From: Anaeromonas gelatinilytica | GTDB taxonomy: Bacteria > Bacillota > Clostridia > Tissierellales > SIT17 | Assembly: GCF_016820635.1 (NCBI RefSeq) | Contig: NZ_WSFU01000054.1 | Span: 1-58,895, forward strand | Reading direction: 5' to 3' | DNA length: 58,895 bases | Shown: in pieces, positions 31,307 through 40,540 of the stretch | How positions within the stretch are numbered: position 1 is the stretch's first letter | Layout of the letters: each line of letters begins with the position of its first letter | Position numbers and translations under genes: made by a program | Notes under the pieces: model-generated | The model's input: only the letters and a program-made list of their open reading frames with translations | Told to the model about the DNA's origin: nothing | Databases searched by the model: none

Positions 31307-32332
31307 TTATTTTTTAATATAATTAGCTATTATAGGAGGAGTATTTATCAATGGTATTATATTTAGTCTATATGAACTCATACTTATATTTCTTATTTTA
31401 TTATCGTTATCAATATATTTTATAGAATAAAATTTATCATATTTTGAAATTATTTTTTTTATATCATTTACATCATTTACTTTACAATTATTAATTTCAA
31501 CTATAATGTCTAAAGGATGCAATAGATTATTCTCATCTATTACATCTAAAACTTTTACTCCCCTTTTCGTATTTAAATATTTAGTATCTTCATAATTTTT
31601 AGTATTATATCTTATAATCAATTCATGTTCGATTATTAAACTTATAGACAATAATATTACTAATCCTTTATTTGGATAAACTAATGAAATAAAAAAAACA
31701 TTAGTAATACCATAAATAAAAGAATTAATTCCATATTTATTAATCCTTTTCTTCACTTTACCACTACTTATTAAATTTCTAAATCCTAATATCAGCGGTA
31801 AAATAATAATATTACCATTGATATTTACGATTATCGGAAGTAACCATAACAAATCAAAATAATAACCTGCCATAATTATCCCTTTTCTTTCTAAATACAT
31901 AGGACTTCTATTTCTATAACCATCCAAATAAATAAGAATTCCTTCTATTAAATGAAATATACCAATCAGATATAAAATATTTATAGACTTATCAATATTA
32001 TCTGTTAAACAAAATACTATTGATACTATACTTCCGCCATAAACTATACATAAAAATCTCTTGTTTATTAAAGACAACATTAAAGAAACGATATACACTA
32101 ACAATATATATACATCAATTTTTATATTAAAATATTTTATTAATAAGCTAGTCATAATTCCCATTAATATACCCAAAATAATGTTGTTCAATAAAATTTT
32201 TTTGCTATTCCTTATCTCACTACCAAATAATAATACTTCATTCTTTCTTTTTCTATTCTCTTTATAACATATAGTTAATATACTTATAATAATTAAAGGA
32301 TTAATTAATAATAAATATTCTATATTCAACAC
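31307..32332 (-). CDS. Polytopic membrane protein with C-terminal PDZ domain (MinJ-like by position)
   Basis: A 341-residue protein with about eight hydrophobic segments in the first 235 residues and a cytosolic or extracytoplasmic C-terminal PDZ-like domain (RGVKVLDVIDENNLLHPLDI, then IVEINNCKVNDVNDI). In Bacillus the gene between ctpB and uvrB is minJ, a PDZ membrane protein that links DivIVA and MinD; the same order here (ctp, this gene, uvrB) suggests a relative, although sequence divergence prevents a firm name. An in-frame stop lies two codons upstream, and the only usual starts (GTG, TTG) overlap or touch the AGGAGG site, so the exact start is unresolved. Confidence 0.75.
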   Translation of the reverse strand: MLNIEYLLLINPLIIISILTICYKENRKRKNEVLLFGSEIRNSKKILLNNIILGILMGIMTSLLIKYFNIKIDVYILLVYIVSLMLSLINKRFLCIVYGGSIVSIVFCLTDNIDKSINILYLIGIFHLIEGILIYLDGYRNRSPMYLERKGIIMAGYYFDLLWLLPIIVNINGNIIILPLILGFRNLISSGKVKKRINKYGINSFIYGITNVFFISLVYPNKGLVILLSISLIIEHELIIRYNTKNYEDTKYLNTKRGVKVLDVIDENNLLHPLDIIVEINNCKVNDVNDIKKIISKYDKFYSIKYIDNDNKIRNISMSSYRLNIIPLINTPPIIANYIKK

Positions 32333-32373
32333 CTCCTATAGTGAGTATTGCCTATAGAACAAATAATTTACAC

Positions 32374-32408
32374 AAAAAGAAAAGATATAGGTAGCCCTAC
32401 ATCTTTTC
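32374..32408 (-). terminator. Terminator at the end of the S41 protease gene
   Basis: AGAAAAGAT pairs with ATCTTTTCT and the inner TAGG with CCTA, followed by CTTTTTG. The stop codon of the protease gene lies inside the 5' arm. Confidence 0.8.
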
Positions 32409-33581
32409 TTTTAGAACCTCTATAGCCTTATTAAGTTGTATATCTTCTTCTATATTTTCAACGCCCCATTCTACATTTTCTGGTAGTTCAACCTCTATAT
32501 CTGGTTTTATTCCTTTTCCATGAATGTTTATTCCATTAGGTGTAAAATATTCTGAAATAGTAAGCTTAAATCCTGACCCATCACTTAATTGTTCTATTCT
32601 TTGTACAATTCCCTTTCCAAACGTAGTAGTTCCTAATATAGTTCCACTATTAGTATCTTTTACTGCTCCAGCTAATATCTCAGATGCACTAGCACTGCCT
32701 TCATTCACTAAAAGAACTAATGGAATATCTAACTTATCCTTATCAGAATTATAATATTCTTTTTCTCCATTTTTTGTTTCAGTATAAACAATGGGAGATT
32801 CTCCTATTAATAAATCAGCAATATCGGCAGTTTGCTGTAATAATCCTCCTGGATTATTTCTTAAATCAATAATTAAACTTTTCATTCCACTATCTTGTAA
32901 TTCAGAAAGATGTTTCTTGAAATCATCATATACTAATTCATCAAATTGAATTATTCTAATATATCCAATATTTCCTTCAAGCATTCGAGAATTAACACTT
33001 ACAAGACGTATTTCTTCCCTAGTTAATGTTAATGTTAATTCTTCTTCCTCTCTTATAATAGTAAGATCAACATCAGTTCCTGGTTTACCCTTCATAACAT
33101 CTACTGCTTTATCCATTTCTTCAGCTAAAAATTCTTTATCATCTACTTTAATTATCTTATCCCCAGGTTTTATACCAGCCTTTTCCCCTGGAGTATCTTC
33201 TATAGGAGATACTACTGTAATATAATTATCCTCTCCTGGAGTAACAATGATTCCCACTCCTCCATAACTTCCCTCTGTTTGATCCATGAAATCACTAAAT
33301 TCATCTTTAGTCATGTACACTGAATATGGATCATCTAAAGATTGGAATAATCCTTTTATTTGTCCATCTAACATTTCTTTTTCTGTAACTTTATTTAAAT
33401 AATTTTGATCAATATATTCTTTAAGATATGCAACCTTATTTGCATTATCTAATTGATTTTTAGGTATTATAACCTTAGAACCTACAGTTAACTGAACCAT
33501 ATTATCTAATAAAAAAGTCCCAGCAGCTGTTAATAAAACTAGTACTAAACCTATTGCAATAGCTTTCTTTTTTGATATCAT
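32397..33581 (-). CDS. C-terminal processing peptidase, S41 family
   Basis: A 394-residue exported serine protease related to Bacillus CtpA/CtpB. An N-terminal membrane segment (about 5-28) is followed by a PDZ domain (YGGVGIIVTPGEDN, KAGIKPGDKIIKVDD) and the S41 catalytic domain with Ser in NEGSASASEILAG and Lys in TTFGKGIVQ. CtpB cleaves the SpoIVFA regulator during Bacillus sporulation; this protein's substrate is not known. The ATG at 33581 is chosen because it lies six bases after GAGGTG; an upstream GTG is part of that site. It sits in the ftsEX-M23-ctp-PDZ-uvrB order. Confidence 0.93.
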   Translation of the reverse strand: MISKKKAIAIGLVLVLLTAAGTFLLDNMVQLTVGSKVIIPKNQLDNANKVAYLKEYIDQNYLNKVTEKEMLDGQIKGLFQSLDDPYSVYMTKDEFSDFMDQTEGSYGGVGIIVTPGEDNYITVVSPIEDTPGEKAGIKPGDKIIKVDDKEFLAEEMDKAVDVMKGKPGTDVDLTIIREEEELTLTLTREEIRLVSVNSRMLEGNIGYIRIIQFDELVYDDFKKHLSELQDSGMKSLIIDLRNNPGGLLQQTADIADLLIGESPIVYTETKNGEKEYYNSDKDKLDIPLVLLVNEGSASASEILAGAVKDTNSGTILGTTTFGKGIVQRIEQLSDGSGFKLTISEYFTPNGINIHGKGIKPDIEVELPENVEWGVENIEEDIQLNKAIEVLKEKM

Positions 33582-33685
33582 TAAATTCACCTCAAGTAAA
33601 TATTCTAATAATTAAGTCTATTAAATACACGTTAACATTATACCACTTAACTATTACCTTTTCAATTTTTGAATTATAACTCAAA

Positions 33686-33720
33686 AAACAGAGTACAAAT
33701 TAAATTTGTACTCTGTTCTT
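33686..33720 (-). terminator. Terminator after the M23 hydrolase gene
   Basis: A near-perfect palindrome ACAGAGTACAAATT/AATTTGTACTCTGT is followed on the minus strand by TTTTTT. It lies 5 bases past the hydrolase stop codon. Confidence 0.9.
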
Positions 33721-33724
33721 TCAA

Positions 33725-34861
33725 TTATTTTAAATATGATATTGGATTCATATACTTTCCATTTTTTCTTACTTCAAAATGCAAATGAGGTCCTGTAGAA
33801 TTTCCAGTACTACCACCAAGAGCTATCGCTTGACCAGCACTAACATTATCTCCTACATTCACTAAAAGCGATTGATTATGTGCATATAAAGTTACCATTT
33901 GTCCTCCATGGTCAATCATAACAGCTTTCCCATAAGTACCCTTCCATCCAGAAAAAATTACCTTTCCACTATTAGCAGCTACCACTGTAGTTCCATACTG
34001 TCCTCCATAACTTATATCTATACCTGTATGGAAACTCTTTGATCCACTAATTGGATGAATTCTATTACCAAAAGGAGAACTAATTCTATTATGTCCAGGA
34101 ACTGGCCATTTATAAACTCCTCCTACATATTCCATAGTAGAACTTTGCAATTTTTGAATTTCACTAGTAATACTATTAGCTTCTTTATTAAGTTGATTTT
34201 CTAATTTTTCTAATTCAGAATACTCTTGTTCTAACTTACTCTTCTTTTTTTGCTTTGATCTATTTGCCAATTGTAATTTTTCTTTTTCTTCTTTAACTCT
34301 ACTTTGTTCATGATTAAACAATTTTTTCTTTGTTTCAAGTTCTTTTTTCTTATCTTCAATTATATCTCTTTGTTCTTGCATATATTTCAAGAGCTCAATA
34401 TCTTGATCTGCTATTCTTTGAACTAAATCTAATCTACTAAGCAAATCAGTAAAACTCTCCGCTCCAAGCAAAACTTCTAAATAACTAACATTACCATTCT
34501 TATACATTACTCTTAATCGTGAATTAAGAGTTTCATCTTTATCCTCTATATTTTTCTGTGCTTTATCTAATTCTTTTTCCGTAACTTTCATCTCATCTTG
34601 TACTTCACTAATCTTACTTTCTATTTTTTTTATCTCTTTTTCAGCTTCACTTATTTCTGTATCCAATTTTTCAATTTCTTTTTTTGCTTCAGATAGTTCG
34701 CTATCTTTATCTTTTAATTCATCTTTTGTATTTTCTAGTTTGCTTTTAACTTCTTTTTGTTTTTCCTTTAATTCATTAGTATTATCTGCATATGCCATAC
34801 TTAGATTAAAGAATATGGTTAAGATAATCACCAATGAAAATACCTTCTTTTTCCTCACCAT
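33725..34861 (-). CDS. Coiled-coil murein hydrolase with M23 (LytM) domain, FtsEX partner
   Basis: A 378-residue secreted protein. A signal peptide ends near residue 25 (SLVIILTIFFNLSMAYA). Residues about 28-245 form a long coiled coil rich in Glu and Lys. The C-terminal M23 domain has intact zinc ligands and catalytic residues (HTGID and HLHFE). In E. coli EnvC and pneumococcal PcsB the coiled coil is moved by FtsEX to activate division hydrolysis; unlike EnvC, whose LytM domain is degenerate, this one looks catalytically intact. It lies 10 bases downstream of ftsX. Confidence 0.92.
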   Translation of the reverse strand: MVRKKKVFSLVIILTIFFNLSMAYADNTNELKEKQKEVKSKLENTKDELKDKDSELSEAKKEIEKLDTEISEAEKEIKKIESKISEVQDEMKVTEKELDKAQKNIEDKDETLNSRLRVMYKNGNVSYLEVLLGAESFTDLLSRLDLVQRIADQDIELLKYMQEQRDIIEDKKKELETKKKLFNHEQSRVKEEKEKLQLANRSKQKKKSKLEQEYSELEKLENQLNKEANSITSEIQKLQSSTMEYVGGVYKWPVPGHNRISSPFGNRIHPISGSKSFHTGIDISYGGQYGTTVVAANSGKVIFSGWKGTYGKAVMIDHGGQMVTLYAHNQSLLVNVGDNVSAGQAIALGGSTGNSTGPHLHFEVRKNGKYMNPISYLK

Positions 34862-34870
34862 AACACCCCC

Positions 34871-35767
34871 TTAGACTTTCAAAAATCTTCTTAAGGATAC
34901 TACACTTCCTATAATACCAATCCCAATTCCAATAGACATAAATATAAGAACTACATCACCAAAAAGATTATAATACGGTATCATATAAACATTAGAAAAA
35001 ACATAAAGTTGTTTACTAGCTACTTCAAATAAATACTTATAACTAAATTCTATTATAAATATTGATACAATGGAGCCAATAATTCCTAATAATATTCCCT
35101 CTACTATAAATGGTCCTCTTATAAAACCATTAGTTGCTCCTACATATTTCATTATATTGATTTCTTTTTTTCTAGCTGCAACAGTTATCTTAATAGTATT
35201 AGAAATAATAAATATAGATATTAATACTAATATACCTATTATAACCAAACCACCATTTCTTACTAATGTCGATATATTTACCATCTTTTCAATAATATCT
35301 CTAAAGTATTTTATATCTTCTATACCTTCCATATTTTTGACACTTTTCACAATTTTTTCTGATTCTTCAATATTATCTATTCGTATAATTAATGAATCTG
35401 GAAATGGGTTCTCCTCTAAATCTTCTAATAAATATGCTTTATCATCCCATTGTTCTTGCATATCTTTCAATGCTTCTTCTTTAGATTTATATCTTATTTC
35501 TGAAATACCATTAATATTCTCCAATTTATCATTTAAATTTTCTATCTGTTCTTTTGTTGCATCTTCAGCAATAAATATTTCTATTTCATCAAACTCTTGC
35601 TCTAACATAACTGCAAGATTATTTACATTCAATACCAATACCAAGATAATACCTAATATAATTAGTGTAGATGTAACTGAACCAATTGATGCTAAACTCA
35701 TCATTCTATTACGCCAAACACCTACTAAACCTTGTTTTAGGGTATATAAGATTGTCCTAAAATTCAT
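34871..35767 (-). CDS. ftsX: Cell division ABC transporter permease FtsX
   Basis: A 298-residue membrane protein with four transmembrane segments (about 24-47, 170-190, 215-240 and 265-290) and a large extracytoplasmic loop between the first two, the domain that contacts the hydrolase. MMSLASIGSVTSTLIILGI and the ATNGFIRGPFIVEGILLG segment are family-typical. The gene overlaps the end of ftsE. Two ATGs two codons apart (35773 and 35767) both follow GAAAGGGTG; the second gives the usual MNFRT-type N-terminus and is listed. Confidence 0.94.
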   Translation of the reverse strand: MNFRTILYTLKQGLVGVWRNRMMSLASIGSVTSTLIILGIILVLVLNVNNLAVMLEQEFDEIEIFIAEDATKEQIENLNDKLENINGISEIRYKSKEEALKDMQEQWDDKAYLLEDLEENPFPDSLIIRIDNIEESEKIVKSVKNMEGIEDIKYFRDIIEKMVNISTLVRNGGLVIIGILVLISIFIISNTIKITVAARKKEINIMKYVGATNGFIRGPFIVEGILLGIIGSIVSIFIIEFSYKYLFEVASKQLYVFSNVYMIPYYNLFGDVVLIFMSIGIGIGIIGSVVSLRRFLKV

Positions 35768-36443
35768 AGTCATAAACACCCTTTCTGTCATCTTTAATAA
35801 CTCTTCCTTTGGATAATGCAATCACTCTCTTCTTCATAATATCAACAATATCCTTAGCATGAGTAGCCATTAAAACTGTTGTCCCTCTTCTACTTATGTC
35901 TTTTAATATACCCATTATTTCCCAAGCGGTATCTGGATCAAGATTCCCTGTAGGCTCATCTGCAATAAGCACAGTAGGTCTATTTACAATCGCTCTTGCA
36001 ATGGATACTCTTTGTTGTTCTCCTCCTGATAATTGACTAGGAAAACTATCAGCCTTATCACTCAAACCTACTAACCCCAATGCATTAGGTACTTGTCTCC
36101 TTATTTCCTTTGGAGTACTGCCTACTATTTCCATAGCAAATGCTACATTTTCATAAGCTGTCTTATTTTCTAATAATCTAAACTCTTGGAAAACTATACC
36201 AATAGAACGTCTTATCTCTGGTATACCTCTATTACTAACTTCTGTTATATCTTTATCATTAAAAATTATTTTCCCTTTATCAGGATTTATTTCTTTCATA
36301 AGTAATTTTATCAAAGTAGATTTTCCAGCTCCACTAGAACCTACCAAAAATACAAAATCACCTTTTTCTATGTCAATATTAATATCATTTAATGCTACAA
36401 CACCTTTTTTATACTTTTTTACAACGTTTTGTAGATGTATCAA
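35757..36443 (-). CDS. ftsE: Cell division ABC transporter ATP-binding protein FtsE
   Basis: A 228-residue ABC ATPase with Walker A GSSGAGKST, signature QLSGGEQQRVSIA, Walker B VLIADEPTGNLD and a C-terminal H-loop (MATHAKD). With FtsX it couples ATP hydrolysis to peptidoglycan hydrolase activation. A GTG at 36452 overlaps the AGGAG site, so the TTG at 36443, eight bases after AGGAG, is chosen; this gives the canonical FtsE N-terminus. First gene of ftsE-ftsX-M23. Confidence 0.95.
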   Translation of the reverse strand: MIHLQNVVKKYKKGVVALNDINIDIEKGDFVFLVGSSGAGKSTLIKLLMKEINPDKGKIIFNDKDITEVSNRGIPEIRRSIGIVFQEFRLLENKTAYENVAFAMEIVGSTPKEIRRQVPNALGLVGLSDKADSFPSQLSGGEQQRVSIARAIVNRPTVLIADEPTGNLDPDTAWEIMGILKDISRRGTTVLMATHAKDIVDIMKKRVIALSKGRVIKDDRKGVYDYEF

Positions 36444-36779
36444 TGTCTTCACTCCTGTCTGGTTTTATAAATCTACAACAATTTATGTTTTTTTATTTAT
36501 TTATTATGACTCAAAATAGTCATATTCTTTTAAATTATCTTCATTGTATTATAAATCATTAACTATAATTAACATTTCCCAAACTCAAAATATATTATTA
36601 AGATAATATTACTTATAAACTATTATAATAAAATTTAAAGGAAATTAAAAGGACTTTTTTCAATAATTTTGTAACCATTTAGAAACATTTTAGAAAAATG
36701 CTCTATTTTTTGTAATTAAATAGTAATATTTAATATTTTTATTTACACTTTTATAATATAATCTTAATCATTAATATAC

Positions 36780-36807
36780 ATTATAACATTTATATGCAAA
36801 TATGCAA
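36780..36807 (-). promoter_or_regulatory. Candidate promoter of the ftsEX operon
   Basis: TTGCAT (36802-36807) and TATAAT (36780-36785) with 16 bases between them. The -35 lies inside the arm of the palindrome at 36800-36843. The leader to ftsE would then be over 300 bases long, so another closer promoter may exist. Confidence 0.4.
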
Positions 36808-36843
36808 AAAACAGAAGAATTAATTCTTCTGTTTTTTGCATAT
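36800..36843. terminator. 44-base perfect palindrome, bidirectional terminator
   Basis: Two 22-base arms are perfectly complementary, with A6/T6 blocks in each arm and AAGAATTAATTCTT at the centre, so the folded RNA carries a T-run whichever strand is transcribed. It can end the PrcB-like transcript. The left flank repeats ATATGCAA, so the inverted repeat can be extended further with a nine-base bulge. Confidence 0.8.
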
Positions 36844-36921
36844 AAATGTTTATATATTAATCCTCTAAAAATTTACTAATTTCATCTGTATAATTAGCTT
36901 TTTATATAATATAAAGTTTTA

Positions 36922-37362
36922 TCATTCCTCAATAAATTTCGTTTCAAGATAAATTCTCTCTGGTAATGCTTCAAGCTCAGTAACAGCTACTATAGTTGGA
37001 TATGTAATCACCTGAGGTACTATCTCATCTGGTTTAGGGTCTTTATATTCTGCATAAACAATTAAATCAAATTTATCTTCATTAGATTTCTTTTCAATCT
37101 TATCTATTGTTACTCTATATCCATCAGTTCTTTTTTCCCCTCTTGTAACAATAACATATATCTTCTTATCTACTTTACAAGCAAGAGCTCTTTCTTCTTT
37201 TTGATACTTAGGCAATAACTGCTGTATTTTATCAGGTATTGCATCTTCTTCGATAACTTTAAAAGCCACTTTTTCATCCCCCCGATCCAACAAAAATTTA
37301 GGGATAAAAATAACACCTAAGATAATTATTAACAAGATAATAATTATCCATAATTTTTTCAT
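36922..37362 (-). CDS. PrcB-like lipoprotein/membrane protein
   Basis: A 146-residue protein with one N-terminal membrane segment (LWIIIILLIIILGVIFIP) and an extracytoplasmic domain with the pattern of the PrcB C-terminal domain (AFKVIEEDAIP, IYVIVTRGEKRTDGYRVTIDKI, VTYPTIVAV-like end). PrcB was described in spirochaetes as a partner of a protease; in Firmicutes its role is unknown. There is no lipobox cysteine. The ATG at 37362 follows a run of seven G bases (AGGGGGGG), which is chosen over an upstream in-frame start. It lies downstream of the YitT-family gene. Confidence 0.75.
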   Translation of the reverse strand: MKKLWIIIILLIIILGVIFIPKFLLDRGDEKVAFKVIEEDAIPDKIQQLLPKYQKEERALACKVDKKIYVIVTRGEKRTDGYRVTIDKIEKKSNEDKFDLIVYAEYKDPKPDEIVPQVITYPTIVAVTELEALPERIYLETKFIEE

Positions 37363-37479
37363 ACAACCCCCCCTATTTAACTTAAAAATCACTGAATATC
37401 CTTTATATTTCTTCCATCTAATAAATAATATTCCATCTATAGAGGGATTATTCTTGTATGTTAATTCATATAGAAATAA

Positions 37480-38343
37480 TTAGTTACTATTAATCTTTTT
37501 AAATCCTTCTCCTAATACTTCATGAATATCTGTTAACATAACAAAAGCTCTATTATCTAATTTATGAATTAATTCTTTAAGTTTTGTAATTACTGCTCTA
37601 TTCACTACACATAATAATGCATCTCTATCTAATCCAGTATACATGCCTTTTCCTTTTAATATAGTTGCTCCTCTATCAATTTCTTTTAATATAGCTTCAC
37701 CTATTTCTTCTGGTTTCTCTGAAATTATCAAGAAAGCTTTAGAATAACTAAGCCCTTCCATAATCTCATCAATTACTTTAACTAATATATATAATGCAAT
37801 TGTAGAATATAGTGCAGTATCAAGCTTTTGATCTACTAACCCTGCAAATACAACTACCATAAAATCAATAACCATCATTAATTTAGCAATACTTAAACTA
37901 GGTATATATTTATGTAATATAGCTCCTGCTAAATCAGTTCCTCCTGTAGTTCCTCCAAATTTAAATACCATTCCTATTCCCATACCTATAAGTAAACCTC
38001 CAAATATTGAGGCTAATAATAAATTAGTCGTAGCTATATTCTTAGGTAAAACTCTTATGAAAAAAGATAGTGTAAGAGTTGCATATAATGTTTTTGCTCC
38101 AAATGCTTTCCCTAAAGTTACTACTCCTATAATAAATAAAGGAACATTGATTAATAAATTAGTTACATAAACCTTTAAAAATCCATTTGTAACTTTTTGT
38201 ATAACTATTCCAAATCCACTAACTCCTCCAGGTGCTATCATGTTTGGTTCTAAAAACATATTTAATGATATCGCCATTATAACCGTACCCATAGCTATAG
38301 CCAAATAATCTATTAAATATCTATACTACTTTTTATCATTCAT
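37480..38343 (-). pseudogene. YitT family membrane protein with an in-frame TAG at codon 6
   Basis: The product is a YitT/DUF2179 membrane protein: about five transmembrane segments (APGGVSGFGIVIQK, FGGTTGGTDLAGAILHKY) and a C-terminal DUF2179 domain (KGKGMYTGLDRDALLCVV). The ATG at 38341-38343 is ideally placed after GGAGGAG, but codon 6 is TAG (38326-38328); the frame is then open and family-like to the end at 37480. Translation downstream of the stop could restart only at a TTG (38304) or ATG (38292) without a ribosome site. Family proteins usually have about 280-290 residues, matching 288 codons from the first ATG. It is either a recent nonsense mutation, a sequencing error or a reduced-expression allele. 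Confidence 0.75.
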
Positions 38344-38548
38344 TGTTATATCTCCTCCTTTATAGTTTACATAAAAAATATATCTATTACATTTATAAAT
38401 GATTCTGCATGTTTATTTTATATTATAATTAACTAAGAAAAAATGTTTTTATTAAATATATAAAAATAATAATATTTCCAAGGAAATTTTGTCGTAATTT
38501 ATTATACCCAACATTGCTTATATTGGATTCGATAAATAAAAGCATTAA

Positions 38549-38580
38549 AAAAGTTAGAAATATAATAATTTCTAACTTTA
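38549..38580 (-). terminator. Terminator after mazEF
   Basis: AAAGTTAGAAAT pairs with ATTTCTAACTTT around a short loop and is followed by a T-run on the minus strand. It lies about 20 bases past the mazF stop. The remaining gap up to 38340 contains only AT-rich sequence. Confidence 0.88.
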
Positions 38581-38598
38581 ATTATTTTTATTAAGTTT

Positions 38599-38955
38599 TT
38601 AGAATTCTACTAATCCCGCACTTATCTTTATACATTCGTTTACCTTATCCATCATATCCTCATCAAAATGTCCTACTTTTTCTCTTAATCTCTTTTTATC
38701 TATTGTTCTTATTTGTTCTAATAGTATAACAGAATCTTTAGTTAATCCGTATTCCGATGCAACTATCTCTATATGAGTAGGTAGTTTAGCCTTATTAATT
38801 TGAGATGTAATAGCTGCAATTATTATAGTTGGACTATACTTATTACCAACATCATTTTGTATTACTAGTACAGGTCTAACTCCACCTTGCTCCGAACCTA
38901 TAACTGGGCTCAAATCAGCATAAAATATATCTCCTCTTTTAATAATCAAAATCAT
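38599..38955 (-). CDS. mazF: MazF/EndoA-type endoribonuclease toxin
   Basis: A 118-residue toxin closely resembling Bacillus EndoA (NdoA), which cleaves mRNA at UACAU-type sites. Characteristic stretches are [32 protein letters not shown] and [16 protein letters not shown], including the conserved Arg and Thr of the active site. The ATG overlaps the TGA of the antitoxin gene (ATGA), so the pair is translationally coupled. Position downstream of alr is the standard Firmicute arrangement. Confidence 0.95.
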   Translation of the reverse strand: MILIIKRGDIFYADLSPVIGSEQGGVRPVLVIQNDVGNKYSPTIIIAAITSQINKAKLPTHIEIVASEYGLTKDSVILLEQIRTIDKKRLREKVGHFDEDMMDKVNECIKISAGLVEF

Positions 38956-39227
38956 TCACATCCTGTCAATTTTGCTTCATAATCACAGAGTTCATGATTG
39001 TCTTCTTCTACACCTATTTCAGCTATTGATAAGTTTATATTTCCCATCTCTCTATAACCTATTTTCATTCGCTCTCTGATTTGTACTCTCTTCCTTTCCC
39101 GAATATAAAGTTTCATAGCTTCCCTAATAAATTCACTTCTGTTTTTCTTTTCAATAGAAACAATTCCATCAATTTCTTCTAACATAGTATCAGGAAGACT
39201 AATCATTATTCTTTTTGTTTGAGTCAT
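38952..39227 (-). CDS. mazE: MazE/EndoAI-type ribbon-helix-helix antitoxin
   Basis: A 91-residue antitoxin. The N-terminus ([33 protein letters not shown]) is a ribbon-helix-helix DNA-binding domain; the C-terminal acidic tail ([17 protein letters not shown]) would neutralise the toxin. It has a GGAGG site and its own consensus-spaced promoter at the end of alr. Confidence 0.93.
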   Translation of the reverse strand: MTQTKRIMISLPDTMLEEIDGIVSIEKKNRSEFIREAMKLYIRERKRVQIRERMKIGYREMGNINLSIAEIGVEEDNHELCDYEAKLTGCE

Positions 39228-39316
39228 AAGAGCACCTCCAAAAGAAATTATTAAGATATCATTCCAATTTATATATTTATCTATATTATATTCGTATATA
39301 TAACAGTATATACTAG

Positions 39317-39345
39317 ATTATATATTACAAATAATATATTTTCAA
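39317..39345 (-). promoter_or_regulatory. Sigma-A promoter of mazEF
   Basis: TTGAAA (39340-39345) and TATAAT (39317-39322) have a 17-base spacer. The -35 overlaps the alr stop codon, so mazEF can be transcribed apart from the alr operon. Confidence 0.75.
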
Positions 39346-40523
39346 TTATATAAATTATAATCTTTTATCTCAATAATAGTATCCCCTTTTTTAAATACTC
39401 TTGGCACTCTTTTTCCCATCATACATACAATTTCATAATTAATAGTACCTAATCTATCTGCAACTTCATCAATATGCAATGTATTATTCTCTCCATCACT
39501 AAATAATGTTACAATGTCTCCAATATTAACATTATCTATTTCAGATAAATCAATCATACATTGATCCATACAAATTCTCCCTACTATTTTTACTCTCCTA
39601 TTCTTAATTGTTCCTTCTGCATTTCCACTCAATAACCTAGTAAAACCATCAGCATATCCAATTGGTAATGTACCTATTTTAGATTCCTTGTCTGTACTAT
39701 ATATATGTCCATAACTCAAACCAGTATTTTCTGGTACATTCTTAATATATGATAATTTTGCTCTTAAACTCATAGCTGGCTTTAACTTTACATTATCTTT
39801 GTTTACGTCTTTTGATGGATATAAACCATACAACATAATACCAGCTCTAACCATATCTAAATTATACTCTGGTAAATCAATAATAGCCGCACTATTAGAA
39901 ACATGTTTTATTGGTATATTAATTCCTCTTTTTTCTAATTTCTGAATTATTTCTTCAAACCTGCTAAATTGTATTTTAGTAAATTCTTTATTTTTTTCAT
40001 CAGCTCTTGCAAAATGAGTAAATATACCTTCTATTTCTACATTAGGCAATTTAGAGATTTCTATTATGGTTTCTATACTTTTTTCATTATTTTTTAATCC
40101 TAATCTTCCCATACCAGTATCCAATTTTATATGTATCTTAGATATCTTATTTTTTCTTAATGCCTCATCTGATATTGCTTTCCCTTGATCCAAAGTATAT
40201 ATAGTAGCCATAATATTATAATCAATAATATCCTCCACTTGAGAGTTTGGTGTATATCCTAATATAAGTATAGGTGTATTCAATATCCCACCTTTTCTTA
40301 ATTCGATAGCTTCAGATAAGGTAGCTACAGCTAATCTATCAGCTCCATTCTCTAAAAACACTTTTGATGTTTCTACTGCATCATGTCCATATCCATTTGC
40401 TTTTACTACTGCAGTAACCATTGTTTCTTTTCTTGTGACTCTTCTTACTTCTCGTATATTATTAGCTAAATTATCTAAATTTATCTCCACCCATACAGGT
40501 CTTGTTTTTTCTAATTTAAACAT
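39342..40523 (-). CDS. alr: Alanine racemase
   Basis: PLP enzyme making D-alanine for peptidoglycan; 393 residues. The PLP lysine is in VVKANGYGHDA and the catalytic tyrosine in the C-terminal beta-domain region (GYADGFTRLL and RICMDQCMIDL). The ATG at 40523 follows GGGGTG; an upstream in-frame ATG has no ribosome site. It follows the GerS-like gene by 17 bases. In clostridia an alr-gerS pair is linked to spore germination (established for C. difficile alr2-gerS); whether this racemase has a housekeeping or spore role cannot be read here. Confidence 0.96.
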   Translation of the reverse strand: MFKLEKTRPVWVEINLDNLANNIREVRRVTRKETMVTAVVKANGYGHDAVETSKVFLENGADRLAVATLSEAIELRKGGILNTPILILGYTPNSQVEDIIDYNIMATIYTLDQGKAISDEALRKNKISKIHIKLDTGMGRLGLKNNEKSIETIIEISKLPNVEIEGIFTHFARADEKNKEFTKIQFSRFEEIIQKLEKRGINIPIKHVSNSAAIIDLPEYNLDMVRAGIMLYGLYPSKDVNKDNVKLKPAMSLRAKLSYIKNVPENTGLSYGHIYSTDKESKIGTLPIGYADGFTRLLSGNAEGTIKNRRVKIVGRICMDQCMIDLSEIDNVNIGDIVTLFSDGENNTLHIDEVADRLGTINYEIVCMMGKRVPRVFKKGDTIIEIKDYNLYN

Positions 40524-40540
40524 TTTTTCACCCCATATTA

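Larger units (their letters stand above)
36444..36921. other. 478-base intergenic region between ftsE and the PrcB-like gene
   Basis: Very AT-rich. It contains a 44-base palindrome (listed separately), a probable ftsE promoter and a short minus-strand stretch at about 36860-36905 that reads as a protein C-terminus ending in an acidic tail and stop, but has no start codon. The part 36456-36778 shows no ORF, repeat or recognised site. Confidence 0.5.

Noticed and set aside
35070-35816. A long plus-strand open frame opposite ftsX
   Set aside because: It mirrors ftsX over its whole length, has no ribosome site, and reads as low-complexity Ile/Ser/Asn-rich sequence typical of the antisense of AT-rich coding DNA.
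38326-38328. TAG of the YitT gene read as pyrrolysine
   Set aside because: Pyrrolysine is used in methylamine methyltransferases; YitT proteins have no such residue, and no pyl gene is in the window.
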